Notes under the pieces: generated by a model
Told to the model about the DNA's origin: nothing
What the model saw: the letters and a program-made list of their open reading frames with translations, nothing else
Databases searched by the model: none
Position numbers and translations under genes: made by a program
In this document: positions 57,301 to 64,000 of the stretch, piece by piece
How positions within the stretch are numbered: the first letter of the stretch is position 1
How the letters are laid out: each line of letters begins with the position of its first letter
Assembly (NCBI RefSeq): GCF_002968295.1
Contig: NZ_CP134399.1
Coordinates: 5,208,001 to 5,272,000 of the forward strand
Length of the DNA stretch: 64,000 nucleotides
Direction: 5' to 3'
From: Mycobacterium sp. ITM-2016-00317
GTDB lineage: Bacteria > Actinomycetota > Actinomycetes > Mycobacteriales > Mycobacteriaceae

Positions 57301-58173
57301 TTAGTGGATGGCGGGCGCCGCAGGCCTGCGACTCGGGCGCGGCGCGCGGAGACCGGCCCACACCAGCAACCAGACCGCGCACGCGATCGAGACGATCACG
57401 AAGCTCGGCGGCAGATTGAACATCGCCGAGAGCACCAGTCCCACCCACACCGACACCAGTCCGATCACCGCGGACACCGCCATCGCCACGACCGGGCGGG
57501 CAGTCAGCATCAGCGCGGTCGCGGCGGGGGTGACCACCAGGGCGAACAACAGCAGTGTCCCCACGGCCTGCACCGCCATCGTCACCGTCAGCCCGAGCAG
57601 CACCATGAACGTGATCGACAGCCCACGCACCGGAACACCCTTGGCCTCGGCGACCTTGCTGTTGACCGAGGTGAACAGCAGCGGCCGGAAGATGAACGCG
57701 ATGCCCGCGGCGGTCAACACCAGCAGCCCCAGGAAGGACAGCAACTGCTCGCCGGTGATCGCCAGCAGGTTGCCGAAAAGCACGTTGGTCAGCGTCGAGG
57801 AGTTTCGGGTCGCCAGCGAGTTGAAGAACAACCCCAGCCCGGTGGCGAACGCCAGCACGGTGCCGGTCGCGACCTCCCGGTCGGCGGCCCGCTTGCCCAG
57901 CGCGCCGATCACCAGCGCCCCGCCCACGCAGAACACGCCGAGCCCGACCGCCACCGGCAGGCCCAACAGCACGGCACCCGTGGCGCCGGGCAGGCCGATG
58001 TGCGCGAGCGCGTGCGCGGCGAACGCGATATGGCGCACCACGATGAAATAGCCCATGAGCCCGGCCGCCAGGGCCACGATGGTGCCGCCCAGCCAGGCGT
58101 TGCGCATGAACGACGAGCCGAGGATGTGCAGCCAGTTGTCCTGATAGCCGAGGGCCACCACGGTCTGGGTCAT
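57301..58173 (-). CDS. znuB: Zinc/manganese ABC transporter permease (ZnuB-like)
   Basis: The 290-residue membrane protein has about eight or nine helices and the metal-permease marks SSFMRNAWLGG, HALAHIGLPGATGAVLLG and LFALVVTPAATALML. It forms the channel of a zinc importer with the ATPase upstream. ATG 58173 overlaps the ATPase stop (ATGA). Confidence 0.9.
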   Translation of the reverse strand: MTQTVVALGYQDNWLHILGSSFMRNAWLGGTIVALAAGLMGYFIVVRHIAFAAHALAHIGLPGATGAVLLGLPVAVGLGVFCVGGALVIGALGKRAADREVATGTVLAFATGLGLFFNSLATRNSSTLTNVLFGNLLAITGEQLLSFLGLLVLTAAGIAFIFRPLLFTSVNSKVAEAKGVPVRGLSITFMVLLGLTVTMAVQAVGTLLLFALVVTPAATALMLTARPVVAMAVSAVIGLVSVWVGLVLSAMFNLPPSFVIVSIACAVWLLVWAGLRAPRPSRRPAAPAIH

Positions 58174-58955
58174 CCGCCGCTCCGCATGTAGAGCTGGCCC
58201 TGCAGGGTGTGGGCCACCTGGATCGTGGTTCCGTACATGTGGGTGAGCAGGTCGGAGTCGACGACGCGGTCCAGTGCCGCGTGGTGGGCGTGCCCGTCGA
58301 GCAGATAGATCGCGCTGTCCAGGACCGCCAGCAGCGGGTTGAGGTCGTGCGTCACCACCAGCACCGTCACCCCCAGCTCCTGCTTGAGCCGGTTCAGCAC
58401 CGCGACGATCTCGTGCTGGTTGCGCAGGTCCAGCGAGGCCAGCGGCTCGTCGAGGATCAGCATCCGCGGCCGCGACACCAGTGCGGCGGCCAGCGCGATC
58501 CGCTGGCGCTGCCCGCCGGACAGGTCCGAGAGCCTGCGGTCGGCGATCTCACGCCCGTCCACCCAGCCGAGCGCCTCGTCGACGCGCTGACGGTCGGCGG
58601 CGCTGGTGCGGCTGAAACCCCACCGGCGCCCCGTCAGACCGAGCAGCACCGCGTCCCGGGCGCGGATGGCCTCGTTCGCGTTCGCGTCGTAGTTCTGTGG
58701 GACGTAACCGATCTCGTCATTGGCGCTGCCGGGCCGGTGACCGTATACCCGGACCTCGCCCGCGGTGGGCGGGAGCAGTCCGAGGATCACCTGCAGCAGC
58801 GTGGTCTTACCCGAACCGTTGGGTCCGATCACGGCGACGAATCTGCCCGCCTCGACCCGGAACGTCGAGTCGCTCCAGATCATCCGCCCGTCGCGCTCGA
58901 CGCTGACGTCGTCGAACGCCAGCGCCGGTACCGCGGCCGGTTCAGGTGCGGACAC
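58170..58955 (-). CDS. znuC: Zinc/manganese ABC transporter ATPase (ZnuC-like)
   Basis: The 261-residue ATPase has Walker A GPNGSGKTTL, Q-loop VPQNYD, signature LSDLSGGQRQRIALAAAL, Walker B MLILDEPLASLD and the switch His in VVTHDLNP. GTG 58955, which overlaps the end of znuA and has GAGG 8 bases upstream, is chosen; ATG 58976 is possible. It energises import of the znuA-bound metal. Confidence 0.9.
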   Translation of the reverse strand: MSAPEPAAVPALAFDDVSVERDGRMIWSDSTFRVEAGRFVAVIGPNGSGKTTLLQVILGLLPPTAGEVRVYGHRPGSANDEIGYVPQNYDANANEAIRARDAVLLGLTGRRWGFSRTSAADRQRVDEALGWVDGREIADRRLSDLSGGQRQRIALAAALVSRPRMLILDEPLASLDLRNQHEIVAVLNRLKQELGVTVLVVTHDLNPLLAVLDSAIYLLDGHAHHAALDRVVDSDLLTHMYGTTIQVAHTLQGQLYMRSGG

Positions 58956-59946
58956 CGAGGGCCTCGGCCAGGGCATCCAGTTGCGCCACCTGCCAATCCT
59001 GGAACGAACCGGCCCCGTCGGGCAACGTCTCGGTCACCTCCACCACCGCGACACCGGCCCGCTCGGCTGCCGAGCGCAGCTGCTGGGGCACCGAACCCTC
59101 GGTCTGGATGTTGTAGATCAGCACGTCGACGCCGCGGTCGGCGAGCAGCCGCAGGAACGCGTCCAGATCGGCTGGCGACGGTTCGCTCTCGTTGGCCGCG
59201 GCGGCGCGGTAGCCGGCCGGGGTGCGGTCCACCAGCCCGACCGCGGTGGCCATGTCTTCGAACACGCTCTCGCTGGCGCCGTAGGTCTTGCCCGCGGCAC
59301 CGGTCCGGATCGCCGCGATCGCGTCGCGGTAGGGCTTCATCGACTCCTCGAACGCGGCGCGCCGATCGGCGAAGTAGCCGGCGGCGTCCGGGGCGAGGTC
59401 GCTCAGCGTCGCGGTGACCGCCTCGGCGACCTCGGTCACCACTGCCGGGCTGTACCAGACGTGGGGGTTCTCGCCTGCGCTGTGGTCGTGACCCGCGTGG
59501 TCATGGCCCACGTGGTCATGGCTGTGGTCCCCATGGTCCTCGCTGTGGCCGCCGCCGATCTCGACCGCGTCGATCACCCGCGCATCGGCCGCCGAGGTCG
59601 CGGCGAGCTTGACCGCCCACTCGTCGTAGTGCCCGCCGTTGACGACCACCAGTTGCGCGCCCTCGAAGGCCACCGCGTCGGAGGGTGCGGGTTCGTAGTC
59701 GTGCGGGTCGACCGACGAACCGGCCAGCACCGTCGTCACGTCGGCGCACGCTCCGCCGAGCTGGGACACGATGTCACCCCACTGGTCGACGCTGACGACG
59801 ACGTCGACCGCCGACGCCGGGCAGTCCGGCGCCCCGGCCCCCGACGGGGCGGCGGTGTCCGCACCGCCACAGGCGGACAGGGACAGCGGCAGGCAGACGG
59901 CGAGCGTCGCGGTGAGCGCGCGCAGACGACGGGACGAACCAAGCAC
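58942..59946 (-). CDS. znuA: Zinc-binding lipoprotein (ZnuA-like) with His-rich loop
   Basis: The 334-residue protein has a lipoprotein signal (LTATLAVCLPLSLSAC, lipobox Cys26) and a TroA/ZnuA fold. Metal ligands are expected at DPHDYEPAP, NPHVWYSP and the C-terminal YNIQTEGS region. A His/Asp-rich insert (HSEDHGDHSHDHVGHDHAGH...) is typical of zinc rather than manganese binders. GTG 59946 has no ribosome-binding site and begins 6 bp from the Zur-like box, so it is probably leaderless. Confidence 0.9.
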   Translation of the reverse strand: MLGSSRRLRALTATLAVCLPLSLSACGGADTAAPSGAGAPDCPASAVDVVVSVDQWGDIVSQLGGACADVTTVLAGSSVDPHDYEPAPSDAVAFEGAQLVVVNGGHYDEWAVKLAATSAADARVIDAVEIGGGHSEDHGDHSHDHVGHDHAGHDHSAGENPHVWYSPAVVTEVAEAVTATLSDLAPDAAGYFADRRAAFEESMKPYRDAIAAIRTGAAGKTYGASESVFEDMATAVGLVDRTPAGYRAAAANESEPSPADLDAFLRLLADRGVDVLIYNIQTEGSVPQQLRSAAERAGVAVVEVTETLPDGAGSFQDWQVAQLDALAEALGVRT

Positions 59947-59951
59947 GTCGC

Positions 59952-59972
59952 AACGATAACCGTTTTCAATAA
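59952..59972 (-). promoter_or_regulatory. Zur-box candidate upstream of znuA
   Basis: Minus strand reads ATTGAAAACGGTTATCGTT, close to the mycobacterial Zur/FurB box (core TGAAAA...TTTTCA/TTATCA). It ends 5 bp before the znuA GTG and overlaps a TATCGT that would serve as -10 of a leaderless transcript. Repression by zinc-loaded Zur is expected. Confidence 0.7.
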
Positions 59973-60049
59973 CGTCCGCACACCGCCGTGGCGGCCGTCA
60001 CTTCCCCGTCACCGCCGGTGTCCGGATTCCGGGCACTAGGCTCGGCCCC

Positions 60050-60814
60050 ATGACCACGGTCTCGGTCGACCTCAACGCCGACCTCGGTGAGGGTTTCGGG
60101 GTCTGGACGCTCGGCGACGACGACGCGATGCTGGAGATCGTCACCTCGGCCAACGTCGCCTGCGGTTTCCACGCGGGTGATCCGGCGACGCTGTCGAAGG
60201 TGTGCCGCGCGGCCGCCGACCGCGGCGTGCGGATCGGCGCCCAGGTCAGCTACCGCGACCTGGCCGGCTTCGGCAGACGCTTCATCGACGCCAGCGCCGA
60301 GGACCTGACCGCCGACGTGATGTACCAGATCGGCGCCCTGTCCGCGCTCGCCGCCGCAGCCGGTACCTCGGTGTCATATGTGAAACCCCATGGTGCGCTG
60401 TACAACTCGATCGTCACGAATCGGGTACAGGCGCAGGCGGTGGCCGAAGCGGTACACGCCGTCGACCCCGCGCTTCCCGTGCTCGGCCTGGCCGGCTCGG
60501 TGTTCTTCGCTGCCGCCGACCGGCTGGGACTGCGCACCGTGCCCGAGGCGTTCGCCGACCGCGCCTACCGGCCCGACGGACAGCTGGTGTCCCGGCGCGA
60601 GCGCAACGCGGTGCTGCACGACGTCGACGAGATCGCCGCGCGCGTGATCTCGATGGTCACCGCCGGACGGGTCACCGCGGTGGACGGTTCGACGATCCCG
60701 GTCACCGTCGAATCGGTGTGCGTGCACGGCGACTCCCCCGGCGCCGTGCAGATCGCCACCGCGGTGCGTGAACGGCTGCTCGGCGACGGCGTGGCGCTGG
60801 CTCCGTTCACCTGA
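60050..60814 (+). CDS. pxpA: PxpA-like 5-oxoprolinase subunit A (LamB/YcsF family)
   Basis: The 254-residue LamB/YcsF protein begins VDLNADLGEGFGVWTLGDDDAML and has VACGFHAGDP, VKPHGALYN, AFADRAYRPDGQLVSR and CVHGDSPGA, the complete family motif set. It cleaves 5-oxoproline together with PxpB and PxpC; these partners are not in the window. It is divergent from znuA and shares a short intergenic region with the Zur box. A link to zinc is not shown. Confidence 0.88.
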   Translation: MTTVSVDLNADLGEGFGVWTLGDDDAMLEIVTSANVACGFHAGDPATLSKVCRAAADRGVRIGAQVSYRDLAGFGRRFIDASAEDLTADVMYQIGALSALAAAAGTSVSYVKPHGALYNSIVTNRVQAQAVAEAVHAVDPALPVLGLAGSVFFAAADRLGLRTVPEAFADRAYRPDGQLVSRRERNAVLHDVDEIAARVISMVTAGRVTAVDGSTIPVTVESVCVHGDSPGAVQIATAVRERLLGDGVALAPFT

Positions 60815-60921
60815 GCCAGCCGGGGAATATCCGGCGCCCCGCCGGGTTGAAGGTGATCAGGCCCCACGTACCCTCGACGGGCTCTACGCATGTCGAATCA
60901 GCCGGTCGGAGGTGAAGCGCG

Positions 60922-62124
60922 TTGGTCGCGTTCGAGCCGTCTGTCGGAGACGCCCAGCGATGGGCGTACCCACTGCTGCTGGTGCTCAGCGGTGTCGCAC
61001 TCGGGGTCTCCGGGATGCCCGCGCCGCTGTACGGCATCTACGAGACCAACTGGCACCTCTCGCCGCTGGCCACCACGGTGGTCTTCGCGGTGTACGCCAT
61101 CGCCGCACTGGCCGCCGTGCTCGTGTCCGGCCGGATCTCCGACGTGGTGGGGCGGAAACCGGTGCTCGTCGCCGCGCTGATCGCACTGCTGGTCGGCCTC
61201 GGCGTGTTCCTGGTCGCCGACAGCATGGCCATGCTGCTGCTGGCCCGCACCATCCACGGCGCGGCAGTGGGTTCGATCGTCGTCGCGGGCGCGGCCGCCC
61301 TGCTGGACCTGCGGCCCGATCACGGCGTGCGCGCCGGCCAGCTCAGCGGCGTCAGCTTCAACATCGGGATGACCGTGGCCATCCTCGGTTCGGCGCTGCT
61401 CGCCCAGTACGCGCCGCACCCGCTGCGCACCCCGTACGCGGTCGTCGCCGTCCTCTGCCTGATCGTCGGCGTCGGTCTGCTGGCGCTGCGCGAAACCCAC
61501 ACCACCCGCGCCAGTGGCCCCATCCGCATGGCCAAACCCTCTGTGCCTCAGGAAATCCGCGGCGACTTCTGGTTCTCCGCGCTCGGCGCGATGGCCTCCT
61601 GGTCGGTGCTGGGTGTGCTGCTGTCGCTGTACCCGTCGCTGGCGGCGCGCCAGACCCACATCGACAACCTGGTCTTCGGCGGGGCCGTGGTCGGCACCAC
61701 CGCGTTCGCCGCCGCGCTCGCGCAGCTGGCGGCCACCCGCATCCCGGCGCGGTATTCCGCGATCATCGGCGACGCGGGAATGGCCGTCGCTCTGCTGCTG
61801 ACGATCCCGGTGCTGCTGACCCACCAGTGGCAGCTGGTCTTCGTCGCGGCCGCACTCCTCGGCGCGACATTCGGGTTGGGGTTCGGCGGCTCACTGCGCC
61901 ACCTGTCCGACGTCGTGCCCGCGGGCAGGCGGGGCGAGACGATGTCGGCGTTCTACCTGCTGGCCTACTCGGCCATGGCCGTGCCGACCCTGATCGCGGG
62001 CTGGGCGGCCACCCGATGGGATCTGGCCGCGGTGTTCCCGTGGTTCGCCGGCGCGGTGGCGGCGGCCTGCCTGGGCGCCGCGCTGGCCGGACTGCGCAGC
62101 ATCAGGGCCACCCGCACCGCTTAG
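60922..62124 (+). CDS. MFS transporter
   Basis: The 400-residue membrane protein has about 12 helices, with the RISDVVGRKPVLV loop after helix 2 and LLARTIHGAAVGSIVVAGAAAL in helix 4. It is a sugar/drug-type major facilitator of unknown substrate. The TTG at 60922 has GGAGG 9 bases upstream. It stands in line with pxpA and the next gene (10 bp), probably as one operon. Confidence 0.82.
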   Translation: MVAFEPSVGDAQRWAYPLLLVLSGVALGVSGMPAPLYGIYETNWHLSPLATTVVFAVYAIAALAAVLVSGRISDVVGRKPVLVAALIALLVGLGVFLVADSMAMLLLARTIHGAAVGSIVVAGAAALLDLRPDHGVRAGQLSGVSFNIGMTVAILGSALLAQYAPHPLRTPYAVVAVLCLIVGVGLLALRETHTTRASGPIRMAKPSVPQEIRGDFWFSALGAMASWSVLGVLLSLYPSLAARQTHIDNLVFGGAVVGTTAFAAALAQLAATRIPARYSAIIGDAGMAVALLLTIPVLLTHQWQLVFVAAALLGATFGLGFGGSLRHLSDVVPAGRRGETMSAFYLLAYSAMAVPTLIAGWAATRWDLAAVFPWFAGAVAAACLGAALAGLRSIRATRTA

Positions 62125-62133
62125 GGTGTCGTC

Positions 62134-63042
62134 ATGCGCCTGAAGGCCGGGCGGCCTGACCTGCAGGCCTACGCCGGGTATTTCGACCTGCCGACCCCGC
62201 CACCGTCGTCACCGCTGACGGTGACCTGGGCCGGGGTGGCCACGCTGTTGATCGACGACGGCCGGTCCGCGGTCATGACCGACGGATTCTTCACGCGGCC
62301 AAACCTTCTCACGGTCGCCGCGCGGCCGCTGAAACCGTCACCGTCCCGGATCCGGGACGGGCTGACCCGACTGGGCGTGACGCACCTGGACGCCGTCACC
62401 CCGGTGCACACCCACTACGACCACGCGATGGACTCGGCGCTGGTCGCCGACCTGACCGGCGCCCGGTTGATCGGCGGCACCTCCGCGGCCCACCTCGGCC
62501 ACGGCCTGGACCGCGTCGAGGTCGTCACCCCGGGTGCACCGAGCACGGCGGGCAACTTCGACCTCACGCTCGTCGAGGGCGACCACTGCCCGCCGGACCG
62601 CTTCCCGGGCACCATCACCGCACCGATCACCCCGCCGGCCCGGGTCTCGGCTTACCGCTGCGGGGAGGCCTGGTCGACGCTCGTGCACCACCGGCCGTCC
62701 GGCATCGGCATCCTCATCGTCGGCAGCGCCGGATTCCGGCCGGGCGCGCTGAGCGGCCACCGCGCCGACGTGGCGTACCTCGGCGTCGGGCAGCTCGGGC
62801 TGCAGCCGGAGAGTTACCTCGTCGAGTACTGGACGCAGACCGTCCGCACCGTCGGCGCCCGCCAGGTGGTGCTGATCCACTGGGACGACTTCTTCCGGCC
62901 GCTGCACAAGCCGCTGCGGGCCCTGCCGTTCGCCGCCGACGACCTCGACCGGTCGATGCGCGTGCTGTCCCGGCTGGCCGCCGAGGACGGTGTCGGACTG
63001 CACCTGCCCACGCTGTGGCGGCCGGCCGCCCCATGGAACTGA
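62134..63042 (+). CDS. Metallo-beta-lactamase-fold hydrolase (Rv3577-like)
   Basis: The 302-residue protein has the HTHYDH zinc motif of the metallo-beta-lactamase fold, then VEGDHCPPDR and VLIHWDDFFRPLHKP near the C-terminus, the pattern of lipoate/UlaG-like hydrolases. It corresponds to Rv3577. The substrate is unknown. Its end overlaps the ArsB-like gene by 10 bp. Confidence 0.82.
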   Translation: MRLKAGRPDLQAYAGYFDLPTPPPSSPLTVTWAGVATLLIDDGRSAVMTDGFFTRPNLLTVAARPLKPSPSRIRDGLTRLGVTHLDAVTPVHTHYDHAMDSALVADLTGARLIGGTSAAHLGHGLDRVEVVTPGAPSTAGNFDLTLVEGDHCPPDRFPGTITAPITPPARVSAYRCGEAWSTLVHHRPSGIGILIVGSAGFRPGALSGHRADVAYLGVGQLGLQPESYLVEYWTQTVRTVGARQVVLIHWDDFFRPLHKPLRALPFAADDLDRSMRVLSRLAAEDGVGLHLPTLWRPAAPWN

Positions 63043-64000
63043 CAGTCTCCGTCGTCGCGCTGGCCGCGGTGCTCGGTTTCGCGCTGCTGCGCCCGCACCG
63101 GTGGCCCGAGGCCGTCGTCGCGGTGCCTGCCGCGGGCGCCGTCATCGCCGTCGGCGCCCTGTCCTGGGATGAGGCCGTCGCCGAGGTCGGCCGGCTCGCC
63201 CCGGTGGTGGGGTTCCTGGCCGCGGTGCTCGTGCTGGCCCGGATGTGTGACGACCTAGGGTTGTTCCACGCCGCCGGCGTGCTGATGGCCCGGGCCACCT
63301 CCGGCGGCCAGAACCGGTTGCTGGCCTCGGTTTTCGGGATCGCCGCCGGCGTCACCGCGGTGCTGAGCCTGGACGCCACCGTCGTATTGCTGACCCCTGT
63401 CGTGCTGGCCACCGCACGCACGCTCGCAGTCCCGGCGCGGCCACACGCGTACGCCACCGCACACCTGGCCAACACCGCCTCGCTGCTGCTGCCGGTGTCG
63501 AACCTGACCAACCTGCTGGCCTTCAGCGCTGCCGGGCTGTCGTTCCTGCATTTCGCCGCGGCCATGTCGCTGCCCTGGATAGCGGCAATACTGGTCGAAT
63601 TCCTGTTGCTGCGTTGGGTTTTCGCGAAGGATCTGGCGATCCCGCCGCAACGCGAGGTGTCCACCGAACCGATCGAGGTACCTGCCTTCGCGCTGGTGGT
63701 GGTGGGCCTGACGCTGGCCGGGTTCGCCGTCACCTCCCTGCTGGGCCTGTCGCCGGCATGGGCGGCACTGGCCGGAGCGCTGGTGCTGGGCGCGCGGGCG
63801 CTGGGTACCGGCCGCACCACGGTCACCGCGATCGCCAAGGCGGTCGACGTGCCGTTCCTGGCCTTCGTGCTGTGCCTCGGCGTCGTGGTCGACGCGGCGA
63901 TGCGCAGCGGACTGGAACCTGCCATGCACCGGCTGATCCCCGACGGTCAGGGCCTGTGGGCACTGCTGGCGATCGCCGCGGTCGCGGCCGTGCTGTCCAA
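63033..64000 (+). CDS. arsB2: ArsB/NhaD-like transporter, cut by the window end (Rv3578-like)
   Basis: The first 322 residues of an ion-transporter family protein start at ATG 63033 and run off the window without a stop. It is strongly hydrophobic, with at least eight helices, and LSLDATVVLLTPVVLATAR plus LLLPVSNLTNLLAF match the hairpin motifs of ArsB/NhaD. It corresponds to Rv3578 (arsB2). No arsR or arsC gene is near, so arsenite export is only presumed. Confidence 0.85.
   Translation, partial: MELTVSVVALAAVLGFALLRPHRWPEAVVAVPAAGAVIAVGALSWDEAVAEVGRLAPVVGFLAAVLVLARMCDDLGLFHAAGVLMARATSGGQNRLLASVFGIAAGVTAVLSLDATVVLLTPVVLATARTLAVPARPHAYATAHLANTASLLLPVSNLTNLLAFSAAGLSFLHFAAAMSLPWIAAILVEFLLLRWVFAKDLAIPPQREVSTEPIEVPAFALVVVGLTLAGFAVTSLLGLSPAWAALAGALVLGARALGTGRTTVTAIAKAVDVPFLAFVLCLGVVVDAAMRSGLEPAMHRLIPDGQGLWALLAIAAVAAVLS

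Overview
The window is high-GC actinobacterial DNA and reads as a chromosome segment of a fast-growing mycobacterium (Mycolicibacterium type). The evidence is the cholesterol/steroid ring-degradation genes in the order known from the M. tuberculosis Rv3551-Rv3578 region, the matching KstR and KstR2 operators, a REP13E12-family HNH gene, frequent GTG/TTG starts and many 4-bp ATGA/GTGA gene overlaps. I see no rRNA, tRNA, CRISPR array, transposase or integrase.

Backbone. KstR2 regulon (rings C/D): ipdA(end)-ipdB-ipdC at 1-1913, fadA6-kstR2 at 8347-10102 (minus), ipdF-fadE30 at 22861-24806 (minus), divergent from fadD3-fadE31-fadE32-fadE33-aminotransferase-MFS at 24867-31744. KstR regulon (rings A/B and side chain): hsaB-hsaC-hsaD-hsaA at 46436-50001 (minus), divergent from kshB at 50163; fadE34 at 52399-54537 (minus), divergent from kstR at 54731. 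Palindromes fitting the KstR2 consensus (AnCAAGnnCTTGnT) lie at 10118 and 24823. Palindromes fitting the KstR consensus (TnnAACnnGTTnnA) lie at 50111 and 54576, with a one-mismatch copy at 50043.

Cargo. The steroid genes are split by three accessory blocks. (i) 1949-7898: a phospholipase D-family gene, a zinc alcohol dehydrogenase and the complete ectoine/hydroxyectoine operon ectABCD (minus). (ii) 10130-22844: a surface/exopolysaccharide island with a BcsB-like secreted protein, a Wzz-tyrosine-kinase fusion, a Wzy-like polymerase/ligase, one glycosyltransferase, three heptose-phosphate genes (gmhA, gmhB, hddA), a Wzx-like flippase, a lipoprotein glycoside hydrolase and an unknown multi-spanning membrane protein. 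This is the best candidate for an undescribed system. (iii) 31764-46439: a xylose regulon (ABC transporter, xylA, ROK repressor, xylB) with a readable promoter/operator, a 13E12 HNH gene, a 3-hydroxybutyrate/acetoacetate utilisation cluster with its LysR regulator, and a TetR/DUF pair around a perfect palindrome.

Right end. After kstR come a trehalose-phosphatase gene, a znuA-znuC-znuB zinc-import operon preceded by a Zur-like box and followed by a lacI-type regulator, a pxpA/LamB-YcsF gene, an MFS transporter, a metallo-beta-lactamase-fold protein and the start of an ArsB-like transporter cut by the window end.

Unusual small-scale features: a 32-bp tandem duplication between ipdB and ipdC that creates two coupled mini-ORFs; two exact DnaA-box 9-mers plus an inverted near-copy between convergent genes at 45284-45315; a Walker A lysine-to-arginine change in the tyrosine kinase; and a 128-bp out-of-phase overlap between the Wzy-like gene and the glycosyltransferase gene.
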